Assembly (NCBI GenBank): GCA_029932545.1
Contig: JAOZPW010000241.1
Span: 1 to 6,059, forward strand
Reading direction: 5' to 3'
Length of the DNA stretch: 6,059 nt
Source of the DNA: Thermoanaerobaculales bacterium
Lineage (GTDB): Bacteria > Acidobacteriota > Thermoanaerobaculia > Thermoanaerobaculales > Sulfomarinibacteraceae
The translations under genes were made by a program, and so were the position numbers. Under the pieces are notes generated by a model. The model saw only the letters and a list, made by a program, of their open reading frames with translations, was not told the origin of the DNA and made no database searches. Below are positions 5,282 through 6,059 of the stretch, piece by piece. How positions within the stretch are numbered: position 1 is the stretch's first letter; the number at the start of each line of letters is the position of its first letter.

Positions 5282-5282
5282 T

Positions 5283-5287
5283 GGAGG
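5283..5287 (+). promoter_or_regulatory. Ribosome binding site GGAGG
   Basis: GGAGG lies 1 nt before the ATG at 5289 but 4 nt before the ATG at 5292. The second ATG is therefore the better start of the antitoxin. Confidence 0.7.
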
Positions 5288-5291
5288 CATG

Positions 5292-5543
5292 ATGGCTCAG
5301 CTAATACAGATCGGGAATTCTCGAGGCATTCGAATTCCTAAACCACTGATCGAAGGCGCCGACCTCGAAGGCTGTGAACTCGAGTTGAGAATCGTTCCCG
5401 AGGGTCTGCTCGTGACACCGGCAACGAAAGATCGGCACGGCTGGAAGGCTGCATTCGACCTCATGCACAAACGCGGCGACGATGCCATGGTGATGGCGGC
5501 CGAACCGTTGACCGCGTTCGATCACGAGGACTGGGAATGGTGA
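5292..5543 (+). CDS. MazE-like AbrB-fold antitoxin
   Basis: An 83-residue protein with two parts. Residues 1-44 form an AbrB/MazE swapped-hairpin DNA-binding domain, recognisable by IQIGNSRGIRIPKPLIEGADL and ELELRIVPEGLLVTPA. Residues 48-83 form a tail (GWKAAFDLMHKRGDD, then FDHEDWEW) that is acidic and tryptophan-rich at its end, as expected for the segment that wraps the toxin and neutralises it. It is the first gene of a two-gene operon. The toxin start overlaps its stop by 7 nt (ATGGTGA), so the two are translationally coupled. The antitoxin dimer probably represses the promoter through the repeats at 5261-5281. A tandem ATG at 5289 would add one Met but is too close to the Shine-Dalgarno. 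Confidence 0.88.
   Translation: MAQLIQIGNSRGIRIPKPLIEGADLEGCELELRIVPEGLLVTPATKDRHGWKAAFDLMHKRGDDAMVMAAEPLTAFDHEDWEW
5526..5530 (+). promoter_or_regulatory. Ribosome binding site of the toxin inside the antitoxin gene
   Basis: GAGGA within the last codons of the antitoxin lies 6 nt before the toxin ATG at 5537, supporting coupled translation with the overlapping start. Confidence 0.6.
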
Positions 5544-5854
5544 AACGCTTTGACGTCCACCTTGTGCAGTTGGAACCGACTCGAGGGTCGGAGATCCGCA
5601 AGACCCGACCCTGCATCATCATTTCGCCTGACGAGATGCACGGTCTTCGAACGGTGATCATCGCTCCGATGACCACCAAGGGGAGAACCTACCCCAGCCG
5701 CGTACCGGTAAAATTCCAAGGGGAAAACGGCTTCATCGTGCTCGACCAAATTCGAACCGTTGATCAAGAACGACTGGTCAAGAAACTCGGCCGAATCAGT
5801 GATCCTACCGGTGCAGCCGTTCTCTCCGTTCTGCAGGAGATGTTTTCGCTCTGA
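5537..5854 (+). CDS. MazF/PemK family toxin (mRNA interferase)
   Basis: A 105-residue toxin of the MazF/PemK family (Pfam PF02452), a small beta-barrel endoribonuclease that cleaves mRNA at short specific sequences when free of antitoxin. Family blocks are complete and in order: RGSEIRKTRPCIIIS (16-30), TVIIAPMTTK (39-48) and IVLDQIRTVDQERL (67-80), then GRI and a C-terminal helix (AAVLSVLQEMFSL). By analogy with Bacillus MazF, Arg24 (in RP) and Thr46 (in PMT) are the likely catalytic pair; both are present, so the toxin looks intact. Cleavage specificity cannot be deduced from sequence. The gene is the second of the operon and its 3' end runs directly into the long inverted repeat at 5859. 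Confidence 0.93.
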   Translation: MVKRFDVHLVQLEPTRGSEIRKTRPCIIISPDEMHGLRTVIIAPMTTKGRTYPSRVPVKFQGENGFIVLDQIRTVDQERLVKKLGRISDPTGAAVLSVLQEMFSL

Positions 5855-5858
5855 GCAT

Positions 5859-5972
5859 CCCCCCGGCGCGAAGCGCCAATCGCAATGAGCGTGGTCGGAT
5901 TGGCCCTCACCACCGTTGGCCAGACCGAGAACACCAGGGGCCAATACGATCCGCGTTCATTGCGCCCGGGGG
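5859..5972. other. Long imperfect inverted repeat between convergent genes
   Basis: The left arm 5881-5907 (beginning CGCAATGAGCGTGG, ending ATTGGCCCT) is complementary, with a few mismatches and small indels, to 5936-5964 (beginning AGGGGCCAATACG, ending GTTCATTGCG). They enclose a 28-nt loop. Outside these, CCCCCC (5859-5864) can pair with GGGGG (5968-5972). A small side hairpin, GGCGC-GAA-GCGCC (5865-5877), makes the whole a three-way-junction-like fold. It starts 4 nt after the toxin stop and ends 4 nt before the stop of the opposing gene. It could be a bidirectional 3'-end structure, a non-autonomous palindromic element, or a structured RNA. Confidence 0.7.
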
Positions 5973-5976
5973 CGCG

Positions 5977-6059
5977 TCAAAACTCTGTCGAGACAATAGA
6001 CGTTTTGCCGCTGATCTGATCCTTGACACCAACGAAGACCGTCTGCTGACCACCTTCGA
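5977..6059 (-). CDS. C-terminal end of an unidentified minus-strand gene
   Basis: The minus-strand frame is open from the window edge to a TGA at 5977-5979, giving 26 residues that include QQTVFVGVKDQISGKTSIVS and end in TEF. The alternating hydrophobic pattern looks like a pair of beta strands and the composition is that of a normal protein. The other two minus frames are also open across much of the segment, so the frame choice rests on this composition. I do not recognise the family. It would be convergent with the toxin-antitoxin operon, with the inverted repeat lying directly after its stop. Confidence 0.4.
   Translation of the reverse strand, partial: EGGQQTVFVGVKDQISGKTSIVSTEF

Overview
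This is a GC-rich bacterial window. It carries six complete genes, a probable seventh cut by the right edge, and an unusual amount of short-repeat and hairpin DNA between the genes. All seven reading frames end in TGA. Codon use and strong Shine-Dalgarno sequences indicate a Gram-negative, high-GC organism. The exported C69 dipeptidase is of the type I associate with Bacteroidota/FCB and related environmental lineages. Together with a POT-type transporter and tandem 6-7 bp repeats, this suggests an uncultured FCB- or Acidobacteriota-like bacterium. The taxonomic guess is weak and rests on family resemblance only.

Layout from left to right. A heptamer repeat tract (7-34) precedes a small MTH1187/DUF77-type thiamine-binding protein (108-428). 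A hairpin and a second, different heptamer tract (507-554) separate it from a secreted C69-family dipeptidase (607-2247). Next comes a pair of inverted REP-like palindromes with GTAG heads (2271-2338), then a two-domain membrane protein with duplicated bacterial PH domains (2404-3294), which may be read from a leaderless mRNA. A gene-free stretch (3295-3620) contains two six-unit hexamer arrays in inverted orientation. On the minus strand lies a POT/PTR-family peptide transporter (3621-5156). Divergent from it, behind a strong sigma-70-type promoter with an overlapping two-half-site operator candidate, is a MazE/MazF-type toxin-antitoxin operon (5292-5854). A long imperfect inverted repeat (5859-5972) fills the gap to a convergent minus-strand gene end (5977-6059).

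The dipeptidase and the peptide/H+ symporter form a plausible peptide-scavenging theme: extracytoplasmic di/oligopeptide cleavage plus uptake. They are on opposite strands with another gene between them, so they are not an operon. The toxin-antitoxin pair is a self-contained module with translational coupling. I see no wholly new multi-gene system. The features most worth a second look are the intergenic repeats (four different families in 6 kb), the structured convergent element at 5859-5972, and the duplicated PH-domain membrane protein.
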